DNA of 64,000 nt from Isoperla grammatica. Taxonomy: Eukaryota; Arthropoda; Insecta; Plecoptera; Perlodidae. The translations under genes and the position numbers were made by a program. This document shows, in pieces, positions 62,425 to 64,000 of the stretch (position 1 is its first letter; each line of letters opens with the position of its first letter). The notes beneath the pieces are model-generated. The model was given only the letters and a program-made list of their open reading frames with translations, was not told the origin of the DNA and searched no databases. The stretch is taken from positions 56,103,221 through 56,167,220 of the forward strand of contig OX246740.1 of NCBI GenBank assembly GCA_945910005.1. Direction: 5' to 3'.

Positions 62425-64000
62425 AGTTGCATCACTACTTGTTCACTTGGGCAGTGAGATGACCAGACCAGGCACGTGTGCAGTACACTAGCTCAATGCA
62501 ATAATTCGTGTTTAGTGTGACCTCGTTACGCAAGAGATAAGGGGGGTCGCGACCCCCCAATATTGTAGCCGTGCCAAGGAACCATGCTACATCTTCGTCA
62601 TGGGTTTATATTTTAAGTCTGTCGAAAACAGTTATGGGTTTAGCCCATGGGTTTAGCCCGAGATATCCATCACGATAGCTGCACAATTCTTTTGAGAACG
62701 GTTTCACAATATCAAATAACTAACACTATAGAATGAAGGTCCGAAGATGATTAGCGAAAATATTATAGTCAGATGCTTAGAATCGTTGTCTACTGTACAA
62801 GAGGTAATATGTTGTGTTGTGTTATTAACGTAATATAATATGTTATGTATTTTTATTCGTTGACGTAACAATGGTGTATAGCTCAGTCTCAGTGGTTCCC
62901 AATCTTGTATTTCCCAAAACACTTACAAATCTAAAATGGTATCATAGTTCGGGTGTATATAATGATTGGATGCTACATTGTAGAGGGAGCCTTATAAAAA
63001 ATGATTTATTCCACTCATATTTGTAAACAGGAATTATTTTCACTAGCAACCACATCCAGAATTTCAAGCTATTTTTGACTTTTTCACACGAACATTTTTA
63101 ATGCCACAAAATTTCCACTCTCAACTGTTTCAAAAACCTCATTTCTTCAGAGTTTATTTCATAAACTCTGAACCCATTCACCTGTGTCGCCCGCACAAAA
63201 CACACAAACAAACCCCTGTCCCGAATATATCAACAAACAAAACACTGTACTACAACTGCCACATTGTCCATCCTACCTAAACAACAACATCTCCATTCAT
63301 TGAGCAGAGAGAAAGTACAGAAGTGTAACTCATGTGCGGTGACATTAGTCTTAAACGCGCGTTCATAATAATGGACAATTAGTGGTCTCAGTCCCGGCAA
63401 ATAAGAGGTAATCAACAATCAGCCAGATAATTAAAGTCTGCGCACATTGTTTTAAATAGTACTTACCCTTCATAGCGGTCCATAATTCAGATCTATTCGC
63501 ACCATATAAGGAGTGGGACAGACACGCACATAAATAGTGCATCCCTTTCTTCGCGCCCATAAAGCAACGTGTTTGTTGTCAACAGAGATATAAAAGTAAC
63601 CCCTGGACACACTATTTATAAGTGATTGAAAAGATGGACGAGTGTATTTTTTTTTTACAAGAATGTTCAAACCCCTGAAACGTCATTAAGTGTAAATTCC
63701 CGAAAGTGTCCCATGCACAGTTAAAACAATAAATTGTTACCAATTATCTTTTTAAATTTTGTACAAGAAATTAAAAACTTGCTTGCTTCAAAATTGAGCA
63801 ATTTAAATTGATTTAAACGTTTTCGTATTGCAAACAACACAGTTATGTTTACATTAAAAGATAAGACTAATACAGCACATGTGTTGGCAGGACATCAAAA
63901 TAATGTAATCAACGAAATCGTATAAATAAATGAGTGCGACATGTAAACAAATACATGGTATGTTCTGGTGGTCGTGGGAAGCGCAATGCAACCTGTATTC
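62425..64000. other. Gene-free AT-rich stretch to window end
   Basis: No exon, RNA gene or repeat recognised. Confidence 0.4.

Overview
The window is eukaryotic and metazoan. It carries spliced genes with GT-AG introns, AT-rich intergenic DNA, several tRNA-derived SINE families and many minisatellites. One gene is a motile-cilium protein, so the source is an animal or another ciliated eukaryote. The overall look suggests a marine invertebrate. Minisatellites straddling intron-exon boundaries recall amphioxus ('mirsat' repeats at Adh, from memory and unverified), but the sequence alone does not fix the species.

Bases 1-9190 (+) hold nearly all of CFAP206 (the C6orf165 / FAP206 radial-spoke-base protein). 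I could place twelve exons, with phases that join, giving 641 residues and the natural stop; only the extreme N-terminus lies left of the window. The striking feature is that five of its splice acceptors have been tandemly duplicated together with exon sequence. These are a 140-bp whole-exon array, a 75-82-bp array at exon 3, an 82-bp array at exon 4, a single 34-bp copy before exon 6, and a 52-bp array of about 16-17 units before exon 8. The exon 3 array is open in frame and could add 25-residue repeats. The others would give frameshifts or stops if more than the last copy were used.

Bases 11277-13927 (-) hold a complete five-exon gene for a 277-residue DEK_C + SWIB chromatin protein of the UAF30/TRI1/spp27 type. 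It is convergent with CFAP206, and about 2.1 kb of AT-rich DNA separates the two stop codons.

From about 14 kb to 64 kb I find no gene that I can support. This part is repeats in AT-rich DNA: three tRNA-derived SINE families; small foldback elements that share a CCAAT-box core; a 57-bp perfect inverted repeat; a hammerhead-ribozyme-like core at 22.2 kb; a 52-bp satellite (25.9-28.5 kb, about 50 copies); a 77-bp array (32.1-32.7 kb); a 77-bp satellite with a CACGTG E-box in each unit (39.3-44.9 kb, about 73 copies) and a visible four-unit higher-order repeat; a CAA/CAG/CGA tract; and a 112/107-bp array (48.9-49.6 kb). Long open frames in this part are either repeat artefacts or unrecognised.
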